From assembly GCA_963765375.1 (NCBI GenBank), contig CAVXVZ010000005.1, positions 1,010,848 to 1,074,847 of the forward strand: a stretch of DNA of 64,000 bases. The letters run 5' to 3'. Each line of letters begins with the position of its first letter. Position 1 is the first letter of the stretch. The notes below the pieces were generated by a model. It was not told where the DNA came from. It saw only the letters and a program-made list of their open reading frames with translations, and searched no databases. This stretch comes from Roseiarcus sp963765375 (GTDB lineage Bacteria; Pseudomonadota; Alphaproteobacteria; Rhizobiales; Beijerinckiaceae). The position numbers and the translations under genes are program-made. Below, piece after piece: positions 24,925 to 33,626 of this stretch.

Positions 24925-25923
24925 TCAGACTCCCTGCATCCGGGAGCGCGGCGACAGCGCGCCGCGATAGCGTTGAAGCAGCACCGCCGCCAGAAGGAAC
25001 AGCCCAAGGAAAAGATCGAGCCAAAAATTGCCGATGCCCATCACCAGCAGGCCGCTGCGTATCGTTGTTACCAGGGCCGCTCCCAGCATCGTGCCGCCGA
25101 CTGAAACGAAGCCGCCCGCAAGCGCGGCTCCGCCGAGCACCGGCCCGAGAAAGGACGGCAGCAGCCAGTCCTGGCCGCCGACCGCGGGCATCGCGGCGCC
25201 GACGCGTGCGACCGTCAGAAGTCCGGCGACCCCCGCGAGCACGCCCGAGAGCGCGTGCGCCGCGATGATCCGGCGTCCGACCGGCACGCCCGACATCTCG
25301 GCCGCGCGCGGGTTGGCGCCGGTCGCAAGCGACTGCCGGCCGATGACCGAGTAGCGGTAGAAGACGATCAGGGCGACGCCGATCGCAGCCGCGACCGCCA
25401 GCATCGGCGACACCCAACCGCCGCCAATCCGCATCTGGCCGAAGGCCGCCACCGATCGCGGCAGCGCATTGAGCGGAGTGGCCTTGGTGAGGATCAACAT
25501 GGCGCCCGAGAACAAGTTGGCGCTCGCCAGCGTCACAATGAAACTGTTGACGCCGCTCCTGGCGATGGTGAATCCGTTAAGCCAGCCAAGCGCGCCGCCC
25601 AGGACCAACGCCAGCGCGCACGCCAGCGGGACCGACAGGCCCACGGCCTGCATCAGGTAGCCCCCCATCATCACGACGCAGACGCCGATCGAACCCACGG
25701 ACAGGTTCATCCCGCCCGTCGCCAGCACCACCATTTGCGAGAAGCCGATGACGATATCGATCGCGAGCGATCGGCCGAGCACGAACAGATTGAAGCTCGA
25801 CAAGAACCCCGGCGACTTCGAGCTGAACAGCGCGCCGAGCAGAACGAGGATGACGACCAGGCCCGCCTGTTGGCCCAGCACAAAGGGTCGACGGCGCGGC
25901 TGATCAAGGACCTTATCGGTCAT
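24925..25923 (-). CDS. Sugar ABC importer permease (RbsC type) 2
   Basis: 332 residues. Paralogous to its downstream neighbour: ATGGMNLSVGSIGVCVVMMGG, GWLNGFTIARSGVNSFIVTLASANLFSG and LAGGFVSVGGTMLGAALVTTIRSGL. Start at ATG 25923, because the conserved part begins soon after; the frame continues to 26169 but the extra residues are low-complexity and have no family match. Two different permeases suggest a heterodimeric channel, whereas the ribose system uses a homodimer. The 163-base gap to the binding-protein gene holds no gene. Confidence 0.92.
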   Translation of the reverse strand: MTDKVLDQPRRRPFVLGQQAGLVVILVLLGALFSSKSPGFLSSFNLFVLGRSLAIDIVIGFSQMVVLATGGMNLSVGSIGVCVVMMGGYLMQAVGLSVPLACALALVLGGALGWLNGFTIARSGVNSFIVTLASANLFSGAMLILTKATPLNALPRSVAAFGQMRIGGGWVSPMLAVAAAIGVALIVFYRYSVIGRQSLATGANPRAAEMSGVPVGRRIIAAHALSGVLAGVAGLLTVARVGAAMPAVGGQDWLLPSFLGPVLGGAALAGGFVSVGGTMLGAALVTTIRSGLLVMGIGNFWLDLFLGLFLLAAVLLQRYRGALSPRSRMQGV

Positions 25924-26086
25924 GGCGGACGATGTTCCTTGAGGCCGCAGGGGCGTGAGGCGGAGCGAAGACTCTAAGCGGCTTTTGGTCATGTCCGATT
26001 TTGCGAGGTCATGTCGCGCCAAGCGAAAATTGCCGGGAAAATCCGTTTGGCGCGAGTCCCGCCGAGGCCTCTCTCCTGCCCAGCGC

Positions 26087-27124
26087 CTACTTGCAATCCA
26101 TGTAGGTCGCCTTGAACTTGCTCTGGATGTCGGTCGTGAGCTTCTTGACGTCGTCCTTGTAGGTGGCAAGTTTGTCGGGCGTCACCTCGAGCACGCCAGA
26201 ATCGATGAAGTGCGCGGTTTGGGGGGTCTTGATCCAGGGCGCATCGGATTTCATTTTGCAGGCGCCGCTCGCAATGAGATCGAGCGCGAACGCGCCAATA
26301 TAGGCCTGCCCGTAGGGATTCTGCACAAAAGTCGCCTGCGCGAACCCGTCTTTGACCGCCGCGAGAACGGCCGGGCTATCGTCGAAAGCGATGTATTTGA
26401 TGCGCTTGTCCCCTATGGCGCGCAGCGCCTTGGCCGCGACTTCCGAGGTGATGTGCGCGGTTCCGATGATACCGTCGATCTGGTCCTTCTGGGCTGCGAG
26501 AAGCGCGTTGATCTTCTGATCGCCGGCCTCCTCGGCGTCGGTATCGGCTACCGTCTGGAGCAGCTTCACGGCGCCGTTGGTTTCATCGACGGCCTTCTGC
26601 ACCGCCTGCTCGCGCAGTGTGGTGTTGGTGTCGATCAATAGGCCGGTCAGGTGAACAATATTACCCTTGCCGCCCATCGCCGCGATCAACGCCTTGGTCA
26701 TGGTATAGGTCGTCTTATACGGGTCGGTCGCAAAGCAGAATACGGCATCGGTCGGATCAACGGTGCATCCGCCGAGCGCAGCGACCGGAATGCCCGCGCC
26801 CTTCAGCTCCGTTATTGTCGAGTTCACGCCCACTGGGTCGCCGGGGAAGATGCCGAAGCCCTTGAATCCCTGGGAGGCCAGGCTTTCCAACAGTTCGGTC
26901 TGCAGCTCAAGCTTCCAGTCGGTCGGCACTTTGTATTCGACATCGCCGATCCCAAAGTCCTTTTTCGCGTCGGCCGCTGCCTGCTCCCATGGCGCGAAAT
27001 AGGGATGCGGACCGCCGGGCACGACCGCGATCTTGTTGTCTGACGCGAGCGCCGCGCCGCCTCCAAGCGACAGCGACAAAGCGGCGAGCGCCGCGATCCG
27101 TACGGCGTTGGAATGCAAATGCAT
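26087..27124 (-). CDS. Periplasmic sugar-binding protein (RbsB type)
   Basis: 345 residues with a signal peptide (basic MHLHSNAVR, hydrophobic core IAALAALSLSLGGGA, cleavage after ALA). The mature part is a type I periplasmic binding protein: KIAVVPGGPHPYFAPWEQAAADAKKDFG, then GFGIFPGDPVGVNSTITELKGAGIPVAALGG, a hinge region, and IKYIAFDDSPAVLAAVKDGFAQATFVQNPYGQAY. First gene of the minus-strand operon binding protein-permease-permease-ATPase-regulator. Ligand unknown; clustering with RhaM and acid-sugar enzymes points to a deoxyhexose or related sugar. Confidence 0.92.
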   Translation of the reverse strand: MHLHSNAVRIAALAALSLSLGGGAALASDNKIAVVPGGPHPYFAPWEQAAADAKKDFGIGDVEYKVPTDWKLELQTELLESLASQGFKGFGIFPGDPVGVNSTITELKGAGIPVAALGGCTVDPTDAVFCFATDPYKTTYTMTKALIAAMGGKGNIVHLTGLLIDTNTTLREQAVQKAVDETNGAVKLLQTVADTDAEEAGDQKINALLAAQKDQIDGIIGTAHITSEVAAKALRAIGDKRIKYIAFDDSPAVLAAVKDGFAQATFVQNPYGQAYIGAFALDLIASGACKMKSDAPWIKTPQTAHFIDSGVLEVTPDKLATYKDDVKKLTTDIQSKFKATYMDCK

Positions 27125-27202
27125 CGAAGTCCTCCCTCGTACCCGTCGCCTTTGCGCCCGCCGATCGAGCTAGCGTATCGAGCGCGGCCATGTTACGCTA
27201 AC

Positions 27203-27217
27203 TGCATATCGCATGCA
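27203..27217. promoter_or_regulatory. TGCAT-N5-ATGCA inverted repeat in the divergent intergenic region
   Basis: Five-base perfect arms around ATCGC, midway between the binding-protein gene (start 27124) and the divergent enolase-superfamily gene (start 27250). The position suits an operator for the local GntR/FCD regulator controlling both directions; FCD regulators often bind short dyads. Evidence is only position and symmetry. Confidence 0.45.
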
Positions 27218-27249
27218 ATACTCATAATGAGCGGTTTGGGGGAAGTTCG

Positions 27250-28356
27250 ATGAGGATCACCGATATTCGATGCTACGTGGTCGAGGGCGAGCACCCGCCG
27301 GCGCCGTTCCGTTGGCGCAAAGGTCTGCCGGGATCGGGAGACGGCACGCCGATCGACCAGCGGCCGAAGCTGGCCATCCTCCGCGTGGACACCGATGAAG
27401 GGATCACCGGCGCGACGAGGATCGCGGACGGCGAAGCGGTCGCGAGCCTAACGCGGCGGCGGCTGAAAGGCTTTGTCGGCGACGATGCGTTGCTGACCGA
27501 ACGGCTGTGGACCAAAATGTGGGAGATCGACCGAATCGAGGAGACCAATATGGCTCATTTCGGCCTGATCGATCTCCTCGCCTGGGACCTCAAATCGAAA
27601 AAGGCCGGCCTGCCGGCCTACAAGCTGATGGGGGGCAACGATCCGAAAATCCCTGCTTACGCCTCGACCGTGACCTGGGACAAAATGGGAGAGTACGAAC
27701 GACACATCAAGGAGTGCGCCGACGAGGGTTTTGTCGCCTTCAAGCTCCACGCCTGGGGCGACTGGAGGGACGACGCAAAACTCTGCCGAAATCTTCGCAA
27801 GTGGACAGGCGACAATGCGATGCTGATGTTCGACGGCTCGGCCGGCTGGGACCTGACGACCTCGCTGAAATTTGGTCGCGTGCTGGAGGAGTGCGGTTTC
27901 TATTGGTATGAGGAGCCCATGCGGGAATTCGACCTCACTTCATACAGGAAGTTGGCGGACAGCCTCGATATTCCGGTTCTCGCAGCCGAAACCTCGGATG
28001 GCGCGCACTGGAACGCCGCAACCTGGATCGACATGGCGGCGCTCGACATGGTCCGAACGTCGAGCTTCTACAAAGGCGGACTCACCGGCGCGCTGAAGAT
28101 TGCTCACCTCGCCGAGGCGCATGGGATGAAGGCGGAGGTGCATGGCATGGGCGTCGCCAACGCGCATCTCGCAGCGGCGATCGCCAACAACGACTTCTAC
28201 GAGCAACTGGTGTATTCGACCGAGCACATCAAAGGGCTCAGAAAGCAGTACGAGTTGCCGGTGGTCGACGGCTTTGTCACGGCGCCGGAGACGCCCGGGC
28301 TTGGCCTCGACGTCGATTGGGCCGCGCTCGAGAAGACCGCGCTTGCCGTCGTCTAG
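27250..28356 (+). CDS. Enolase-superfamily acid-sugar dehydratase-like enzyme
   Basis: 368 residues. Differs from the other enolase-superfamily protein: the barrel strand-2 motif is KLH (FKLHAWGDW) where the first has KxK; metal-ligand motifs MFDGSAGWD, YEEPM and AAETSDG follow, and a late HGMG histidine. KxH-type active sites are found among acid-sugar dehydratases. Divergent from the ABC operon and separated by the TGCAT dyad. Two superfamily members of different subgroups in one cluster could act on successive or epimeric acid sugars. Activity not assignable further. Confidence 0.82.
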   Translation: MRITDIRCYVVEGEHPPAPFRWRKGLPGSGDGTPIDQRPKLAILRVDTDEGITGATRIADGEAVASLTRRRLKGFVGDDALLTERLWTKMWEIDRIEETNMAHFGLIDLLAWDLKSKKAGLPAYKLMGGNDPKIPAYASTVTWDKMGEYERHIKECADEGFVAFKLHAWGDWRDDAKLCRNLRKWTGDNAMLMFDGSAGWDLTTSLKFGRVLEECGFYWYEEPMREFDLTSYRKLADSLDIPVLAAETSDGAHWNAATWIDMAALDMVRTSSFYKGGLTGALKIAHLAEAHGMKAEVHGMGVANAHLAAAIANNDFYEQLVYSTEHIKGLRKQYELPVVDGFVTAPETPGLGLDVDWAALEKTALAVV

Positions 28357-28560
28357 TCCATCGTGTTCGATCACAGGCCGTTATGCGCGTTCGCCGCCGT
28401 TCCTGTAGGCGCTGGGTAGAGATTGCCCGCTGAACCCAGGAGCGCCGCCCAGGTGCGACCACAACCCCGGCCGTCATCGCTTCCGCGCTTGGGGTGTGTT
28501 CTCGGCGGCAAATTGGCGTGAAGGGAAACCACCGGTCGTATTCATTCACGGCGACAAGAC

Positions 28561-28617
28561 GCTGTTCTCAAAACGGTCTGGTTGCGGGTTCGAAGTCCTG
28601 TCCTGCCGGGCTAACCA
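28561..28617 (+). other. tRNA 3'-half-like remnant (possible integration scar)
   Basis: Inside a 375-base gap (28357-28731) without a gene. GGTTGCGGGTTCGAAGTCCT resembles the T-arm of alphaproteobacterial tRNA-Trp with one extra base; before it lies a TTCTCAAAACGG anticodon-arm-like stretch and after it a CTAACCA ending. No 5' half or acceptor partner is present, so it is not a functional tRNA. It sits just before the F420 gene island, where an attachment-site scar would be expected if the island arrived by integration. Confidence 0.3.
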
Positions 28618-28731
28618 CCCAATTCTTTGATATTGGTACATATTAAGTCTATCGGAACAGCGTCGACACGTCCAAGACTTATGGGCCGACAACGGTGTGC
28701 TTCGGGCAATGCTCAAACGGCGCCCGGCTTC

Positions 28732-29193
28732 TTAATGGACAGGGTCCAGCACAACCACCGGTATCTCGCGTTCGGTCTTAAGCTGATAGTCGGCATAAGG
28801 CGGCCAAAATTCGAGCGCCTTTTTCCAAAGCCGCGCGCGTTCGTCGCCCGCCGCTGTCCTCGCCCGCGCCATCAGCTTTTTGGTCCCGACTTGGACCTCG
28901 ACGTCAGGATTGGCGAGGATATTGCGGTACCATCCGGGGTGTTCTGGCGCGCCGCCCTTCGAGGCGACTACAAAGTAACTGCCGCCGTCGGTTCCGTAAA
29001 ACAGCGGGAAGATGAACTTGTCGCCGGACTTGCGACCCGTGGTGGTCAGCAGCAGCGCCGGCGCCGTGATCTCGCCCCGTCCCGGCACATTGATCTTGTA
29101 CAAGTGCCCCTCGGCTCCGCCGCTGGCGATATAGCGGTTGGCATGCTTAACCATCCAGTCCGGCAGGTTCGGAGCAAGTTTCGGTTCAGCCAT
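28732..29193 (-). CDS. Deazaflavin (F420)-dependent nitroreductase/quinone reductase, Ddn family
   Basis: 153 residues, about the size of mycobacterial Ddn. Family signatures: LPDWMVKHANRYIASGGAEGHLYKI, then PALLLTTTGRKSGDKFIFPLFYG, YFVVASKGGAPEHPGWYRNILANPDVEVQVG, and FWPPYADYQLKT. The split-barrel fold binds F420H2 and reduces quinones or nitro-compounds. ATG 29193 chosen: GAAGGAGG lies at ideal distance, and the GTG just before it would be too close. Divergent from the PPOX-type F420 oxidoreductase; next to F420 biosynthesis genes, which supports real F420 use. Confidence 0.88.
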   Translation of the reverse strand: MAEPKLAPNLPDWMVKHANRYIASGGAEGHLYKINVPGRGEITAPALLLTTTGRKSGDKFIFPLFYGTDGGSYFVVASKGGAPEHPGWYRNILANPDVEVQVGTKKLMARARTAAGDERARLWKKALEFWPPYADYQLKTEREIPVVVLDPVH

Positions 29194-29437
29194 CACGGGC
29201 CTCCTTCAGAGCTGCAGGGACTATAGCGCCAGCCACCAAGCCGGCAAATAAGGCGGCCTAAGCGACCGAGCCTTGGTCAGCCAGAAACCCGAGCCCATTC
29301 GTCGGGACGTTCGTTTTGGAATGGCCTGAGTTCATGTCGTTGCCATGCCAGGTCTCGGCGATTAGGTTGATGATCGCCGGCGAACCTGCGTTCCAGCGAA
29401 CGCGGCGCAAGAAAACCTACGCGATGAGGAGACCGTC

Positions 29438-29836
29438 ATGGCCGCGATACCTGCGGAGTATCTGGATTTGCTGCAGCAGAAGACGGCCTTCGCCCACCTG
29501 GCGACGATCATGCCAGATGGCACGCCGCAAGTTACGCCCGTATGGTTCGACTACAAGGACGGGAAGATCCGGATAAATTCCGCGAAGGGACGCGTGAAGG
29601 CGCGCAATATGCGGGAAGGCGCGCCCGTGGCGCTTTCGATACTCGACCCGGACAATCCCTATCGGTACATCCAGATCCGTGGCCGGGTTGAGCACGTGGC
29701 CGAGGAGGGCGCATCGGCGCACATCAATTCCCTCGCCAAGAAATACCTCGGGAAGGACAAATATCCTTGGGCCAAACTTGGCCAGGTCCGGATCACGTTT
29801 GAGATTGAGCCCACTGCGGTGCAGGCCCAAGGCTGA
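29438..29836 (+). CDS. PPOX-class F420-dependent oxidoreductase
   Basis: 132 residues, split beta-barrel of the pyridoxamine-oxidase-like superfamily, in the F420-binding branch: KTAFAHLATIMPDGTPQVTPVWFDYKDGKIRINSAKGRVKARNM, ALSILDPDNPYRYIQIRGRVEHV and a C-terminal GQVRITFEIEPT. Lacks the FMN-type PdxH C-terminal motif. GAGGAG sits nine bases before ATG 29438. Likely reduces small organic substrates with F420H2; substrate unknown. Confidence 0.85.
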   Translation: MAAIPAEYLDLLQQKTAFAHLATIMPDGTPQVTPVWFDYKDGKIRINSAKGRVKARNMREGAPVALSILDPDNPYRYIQIRGRVEHVAEEGASAHINSLAKKYLGKDKYPWAKLGQVRITFEIEPTAVQAQG

Positions 29837-30074
29837 CCTCTCTCTCAATAGGTCGGCGACCGCGTCACGGGATTGCCCAAGCGACGCCCGCGCCCCGTCA
29901 AGGGCTTGAATTCCTTGCGCCAAGCCGCCCTTTCGCCGCGGATAGACCCTGACCTCGATCCCGATGCGGGGCCGCCCTGCAAATCAGCGAGGACGAACTG
30001 TCGCCCTAAGTGATCTGTCTGCGCTATTGTCTCGGCCTCGGGCCGCCGGGCCACATGACGCCGGAGTGCGGATC

Positions 30075-31106
30075 ATGCTCAAGCTGGGCTATAAGGCGTC
30101 GGCGGAGCAATTCGGGCCGACGGAATTGCTCCAGTTCTCGCGTCTTGCGGAGCAGGCGGGTTTCGACTCGGTTTTCATCAGCGATCATTTCCAGCCATGG
30201 AAGCATCACGGCGGGCACGCTCCCTTTTCGCTCGCATGGCTTGGCGCGCTCGGGGCCGTGACGTCGCGCATCACCATCGGCACGAGCGTGCTGACGCCCA
30301 CCTTTCGCTATCATCCGGCCGTCGTCGCGCAAGCCTTCGCTACGCTTGGGGTCATGTTTCCCAATCGGATCGTGCTTGGCGTCGGCACCGGGGAATCGTT
30401 GAACGACGTCCCTTCAACTGGCATGGCCTGGCCCGATTTCAAGGAGCGGTTCGCGCGTTTCCGAGAGGCGATCACCCTGATCCGTCAGCTCTGGACCGAG
30501 GAGCGGGTGACGTTCGAAGGCCAATATTATCGGACAAAGGACGCGACCATCTATGATCGACCTCAGATCGCCATACCGATCTATGTCGCGGCGGCCGGCG
30601 CATTGATTGCAAAATATGCCGGCCGAATGGGCGACGGCTTGATCTGCACCAGCGGCAAGGCGCGCGAGCTCTACACCGAAACGATCTTGCCAAAGGTCCT
30701 GGAAGGGCGCGCCGAGGCTGGCTCGCGAGCGCCCGACTACGCCCGGATGATCGAGGTCAAGGTCTCGTTCGACACGGACATGAAACGCGCGACGGAGGAC
30801 ACCCGCCACTGGGCGGTTCTCGCCTTGACGCCGGAGGAGAAGACGTCCGTCCACAGTCCGGAAGAGATGGAGCGCCTCGCCGACGGGCTCTCGGCTGAGC
30901 GCGCCGCGAGCCGCTGGATTGTCTCAACCAATCCGGACGAGCATATCGAACGGATCGACGCCTACATCGACCTCGGCTTCGACCATCTGGTGTTTCATGC
31001 GCCGGGTCCCGATCAGGAGCGGTTCATCCGCCTCTACGCGGAGCATGTTCTCCCCCTGCTCCGTCGCCGCGCCGGCGCGCCGGACGAAACGCGCAAGAAC
31101 GCATGA
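30075..31106 (+). CDS. fgd: F420-dependent glucose-6-phosphate dehydrogenase
   Basis: 343-residue luciferase-like TIM barrel, very similar to mycobacterial Fgd1 from memory: KLGYKASAEQF at the start, then SDHFQPW and SVLTPTFRYHPAVVAQAFAT. His38, Trp42 and Glu107 align with the catalytic His40, Trp44 and Glu109 of Fgd1; Thr192 and Lys195 (ICTSGK), the Lys in PEEKTS and the Arg in SRWIV match the phosphate-binding set, so glucose-6-phosphate is the likely electron donor. Reduces F420 for the neighbouring oxidoreductases. GGAG nine bases before ATG 30075; a GTG nine bases earlier is the alternative. ATGA overlap with cofE. Confidence 0.87.
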   Translation: MLKLGYKASAEQFGPTELLQFSRLAEQAGFDSVFISDHFQPWKHHGGHAPFSLAWLGALGAVTSRITIGTSVLTPTFRYHPAVVAQAFATLGVMFPNRIVLGVGTGESLNDVPSTGMAWPDFKERFARFREAITLIRQLWTEERVTFEGQYYRTKDATIYDRPQIAIPIYVAAAGALIAKYAGRMGDGLICTSGKARELYTETILPKVLEGRAEAGSRAPDYARMIEVKVSFDTDMKRATEDTRHWAVLALTPEEKTSVHSPEEMERLADGLSAERAASRWIVSTNPDEHIERIDAYIDLGFDHLVFHAPGPDQERFIRLYAEHVLPLLRRRAGAPDETRKNA

Positions 31107-31867
31107 CCTCTCTCGAGGTCATTGCCTTGACTGGCCTCCCCTTGATCAAGGCTGGCGACGACCTGGTCGAACTGATCGCCTCAGGTCTCAAGCTGAACGC
31201 GGTCGAGCCGCGGGCCCAAGACGTGCTTGTCGTTGCGCAGAAGATTGTCTCGAAGGCCGAGGGTCGCATCGTCGACCTCGCGACGGTCGAACCCTCCCCT
31301 GAGGCTCTCGCGCTTGCAGCGGATGTCGACAAAGACCCGCGGCTTGTGGAGGTCATTCTCTCAGAGTCGGTTCGGGTCGTGCGCGCGCGCCGCGGCGTGC
31401 TGATCCTCGAGCACAAGCTCGGCTTCATCATGGCGAACGCCGGAGTGGACCAGTCGAACGTCGCGCCGTCGGACGGCTCCGCCCACCTGCTCCTTTTGCC
31501 GAAGAACCCGGATCGGAGCGCTGAGGCGCTGCGCCGCGGGCTCGCGGCGATGATCGGGATCGACATCGCCGTCATCATAAACGACAGTTTCGGCCGTCCT
31601 TGGCGCCAGGGAACCGCCGGGGTCGCGATCGGCGTCGCCGGCCTTCCCGCGTTGATCGATCTGCGCGGACGGCCCGATCTGTTTGGCCGGAAGCTTGAGG
31701 TCAGCGTCATCGGTTTCGCGGATGAAATCGCCGCCGCCGCCTCGCTCGTGATGGGCCAGGCGGATGAAGCGGCGCCGGTTGTCCTGATCCGGGGCTTGCG
31801 CTGGTCCGCGCCGGAATCGACGGCGGCCAGCATCGTCCGTTCCGCAAACGAGGATCTGTTTCGATGA
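31103..31867 (+). CDS. cofE: Coenzyme F420-0:L-glutamate ligase
   Basis: 254 residues. Signature parts: ALTGLPLIKAGDDL at the N-terminus, VVAQKIVSKAEGRIVDL, VIINDSFGRPWRQGTAGVAIGVAGL and LFGRKLEVSVIGFADEIAAAA. Adds one or more gamma-linked glutamates to F420-0 using GTP. It is the single-domain archaeal-type enzyme, without the nitroreductase-like second domain of actinobacterial FbiB; that domain reduces dehydro-F420-0, so a phosphoenolpyruvate-based route would need another reductase. Overlaps fgd by ATGA, 12 bases ahead of cofD. Confidence 0.95.
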   Translation: MTSLEVIALTGLPLIKAGDDLVELIASGLKLNAVEPRAQDVLVVAQKIVSKAEGRIVDLATVEPSPEALALAADVDKDPRLVEVILSESVRVVRARRGVLILEHKLGFIMANAGVDQSNVAPSDGSAHLLLLPKNPDRSAEALRRGLAAMIGIDIAVIINDSFGRPWRQGTAGVAIGVAGLPALIDLRGRPDLFGRKLEVSVIGFADEIAAAASLVMGQADEAAPVVLIRGLRWSAPESTAASIVRSANEDLFR

Positions 31868-31879
31868 GTTCGGGATCTT

Positions 31880-32836
31880 GTGGTCGCCCTGTCGGGAGGC
31901 ATCGGGGGGGCGAAGCTCGCGCTCGGCCTCAGCCGGATCGTGAAGCCGGACAATCTCATCGTCGTCGCCAATGTCGGCGATGATTTCGAGCATCTCGGCC
32001 TGCACATTTCTCCGGACGCCGACACGTTGATGTACACGCTCGCGGGTCTCGACAATTCGAAGCTCGGTTGGGGCCGCCAAGACGAAACTTGGGCGTTCAT
32101 GGAAACGCTCTCTGCGCTCGGGGGCGACGACTGGTTCCGCCTTGGCGACCGCGATCTTGCGGTTCATGTCGAGCGCAGCCGTCGGCTGCGGCAGGGCGAG
32201 AGTCTCTCCACGATCACCGCCGACTTCTGTCGCCGCCTCGGCGTCGGTCCCCGCGTGCTGCCGGCGACAGACGATCGGCTGCGCACCCGATTGCGAGCGG
32301 ATGAGGGTTGGCTCGATTTTCAGGATTATTTCGTGCGCCTTCAGTGCCGCCCGGCCGTACGCGAACTTGCCTTCGACGGCGCGGAACGGGCGCGGCCTCA
32401 TCCCGACCTTTTGGCGGCGCTAGGCAGCGAACGGCTGCGCGCGGTGATCATCTGCCCGTCCAACCCCTTCATCAGCGTCGAGCCGATCCTTGCGGCGCCG
32501 GGGATGCGTCAGGGTCTTTCCGCCTGCGCCGCGCCGATCATCGCGGTTTCTCCCATCATCGGCGGCCGCGCGGTCAAAGGTCCGACAGCCAAAATGATGG
32601 TGGAGCTGGGAATGACCCCGAGCGCCGCTGCGGTCGCTATACGCTACGGCGATTTGCTCGATGGCTATGTGATGGATGTCGGCGACGCGGAGGAGGCGGC
32701 GTACGTCACGGCGAAAGTGACGCTGGCGCCCACGCTCATGACGAATCTCGCGGAGCGCGAGCAACTGGCTCGCGTTGTCCTCGAGGCGGCGGACGCGCTT
32801 GCGTCTTTGAAACGTGACAGGGACCTAGTCTCGTGA
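31880..32836 (+). CDS. cofD: 2-phospho-L-lactate (or analogue) transferase, CofD/FbiA
   Basis: 318 residues. N-terminal ALSGGIGGAKLALGLSRI is the CofD nucleotide/FO-binding motif; VVANVGDDFEHLGLHISPDADTLMYTLAGL and AVSPIIGGRAVKGPTAKMM are equally typical. Transfers the phospho-hydroxyacid moiety from its GDP-activated form to FO. GTG start at 31880, 12 bases after cofE. GTGA overlap with cofC. Confidence 0.95.
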   Translation: MVALSGGIGGAKLALGLSRIVKPDNLIVVANVGDDFEHLGLHISPDADTLMYTLAGLDNSKLGWGRQDETWAFMETLSALGGDDWFRLGDRDLAVHVERSRRLRQGESLSTITADFCRRLGVGPRVLPATDDRLRTRLRADEGWLDFQDYFVRLQCRPAVRELAFDGAERARPHPDLLAALGSERLRAVIICPSNPFISVEPILAAPGMRQGLSACAAPIIAVSPIIGGRAVKGPTAKMMVELGMTPSAAAVAIRYGDLLDGYVMDVGDAEEAAYVTAKVTLAPTLMTNLAEREQLARVVLEAADALASLKRDRDLVS

Positions 32837-33504
32837 CCGGCATTTGGGCCGTCTTGCCCGTCAAGGAACTGGCCGGCGCCAAGCAACGGCTGTCATCATG
32901 CCTGAGCCCCGAGGAACGTCGCGCGCTCGCGACAACCATGCTCGAAGATGTGCTCGACGCGGTGAGCGCTGTGCGAGAACTTGCCGGCGTGCTGGTGGTC
33001 ACGGTTGATCCGGCCGCGACATCGCTCGCTGCTCGTTACGGCGCGCGCATAGCTACGGAAGGCGCGCGGGACGGCCATACCGGCGCCGTCACGGCCGCGG
33101 CTCGCCTGCTCGTGCGCGAGGGGCAGACCGGCATGACGACACTGCCTGGCGACATTCCGCGACTGTCGCCAGCCGAGATCGATGCGACACTCGCGGCGCA
33201 CCGTGCCGCGCCTGCCTTTACGATCGTGCCTGCGCATGACCATCTCGGATCGAACATGATCGTCTGTTCACCACCGGATGCCGTTCCGCTCCGTTTTGGC
33301 GAAGACAGTTTTTACCCGCATCTCGATGCGGCGCGCGACCGCGGGATCGAGCCGCTCATCATGCGCCAACCGGGAATCGGGATGGACATCGACCATCCCG
33401 TTGACCTTGTCACGTTCCTCAAAATGTCGCCGCGCGTGCGCACGCGGACGCTCGCCTTCCTTGAGCAAGCCGGCATTGCCGATAGGCTGCTGGCGATGAG
33501 CTAA
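32833..33504 (+). CDS. cofC: Phospho-hydroxyacid guanylyltransferase, CofC/FbiD
   Basis: 223 residues with the nucleotidyltransferase start WAVLPVKELAGAKQRLSS, then TTLPGDIPRLSPAEID and a central HDHLGSNMIVCSPPDAVPLRFGEDSFYPHLDAA. Activates 2-phospholactate, phosphoenolpyruvate or 3-phosphoglycerate with GTP, supplying CofD. In at least one proteobacterium (Paraburkholderia rhizoxinica) the substrate is 3-phosphoglycerate; that may apply here, since no FbiB-type reductase is present. GTG start overlapping cofD. Converges on fbiC. Confidence 0.92.
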   Translation: MTGIWAVLPVKELAGAKQRLSSCLSPEERRALATTMLEDVLDAVSAVRELAGVLVVTVDPAATSLAARYGARIATEGARDGHTGAVTAAARLLVREGQTGMTTLPGDIPRLSPAEIDATLAAHRAAPAFTIVPAHDHLGSNMIVCSPPDAVPLRFGEDSFYPHLDAARDRGIEPLIMRQPGIGMDIDHPVDLVTFLKMSPRVRTRTLAFLEQAGIADRLLAMS

Positions 33505-33626
33505 GCGCGCTGCGAGGTGTTCCGCGCCACGAACGGAGATCAAAGGAGATACGAGGCGGGCGGCGGACGACTCGCAAATGGCGCCGCAACCCACTGACAT
33601 TGCTCGAAATGGACTCGCAAGCGACC

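Noticed and set aside
28561..28617. Functional tRNA gene
   Set aside because: Only a 3'-half-like sequence is present; no 5' half, no acceptor pairing, and an extra base in the T-arm.
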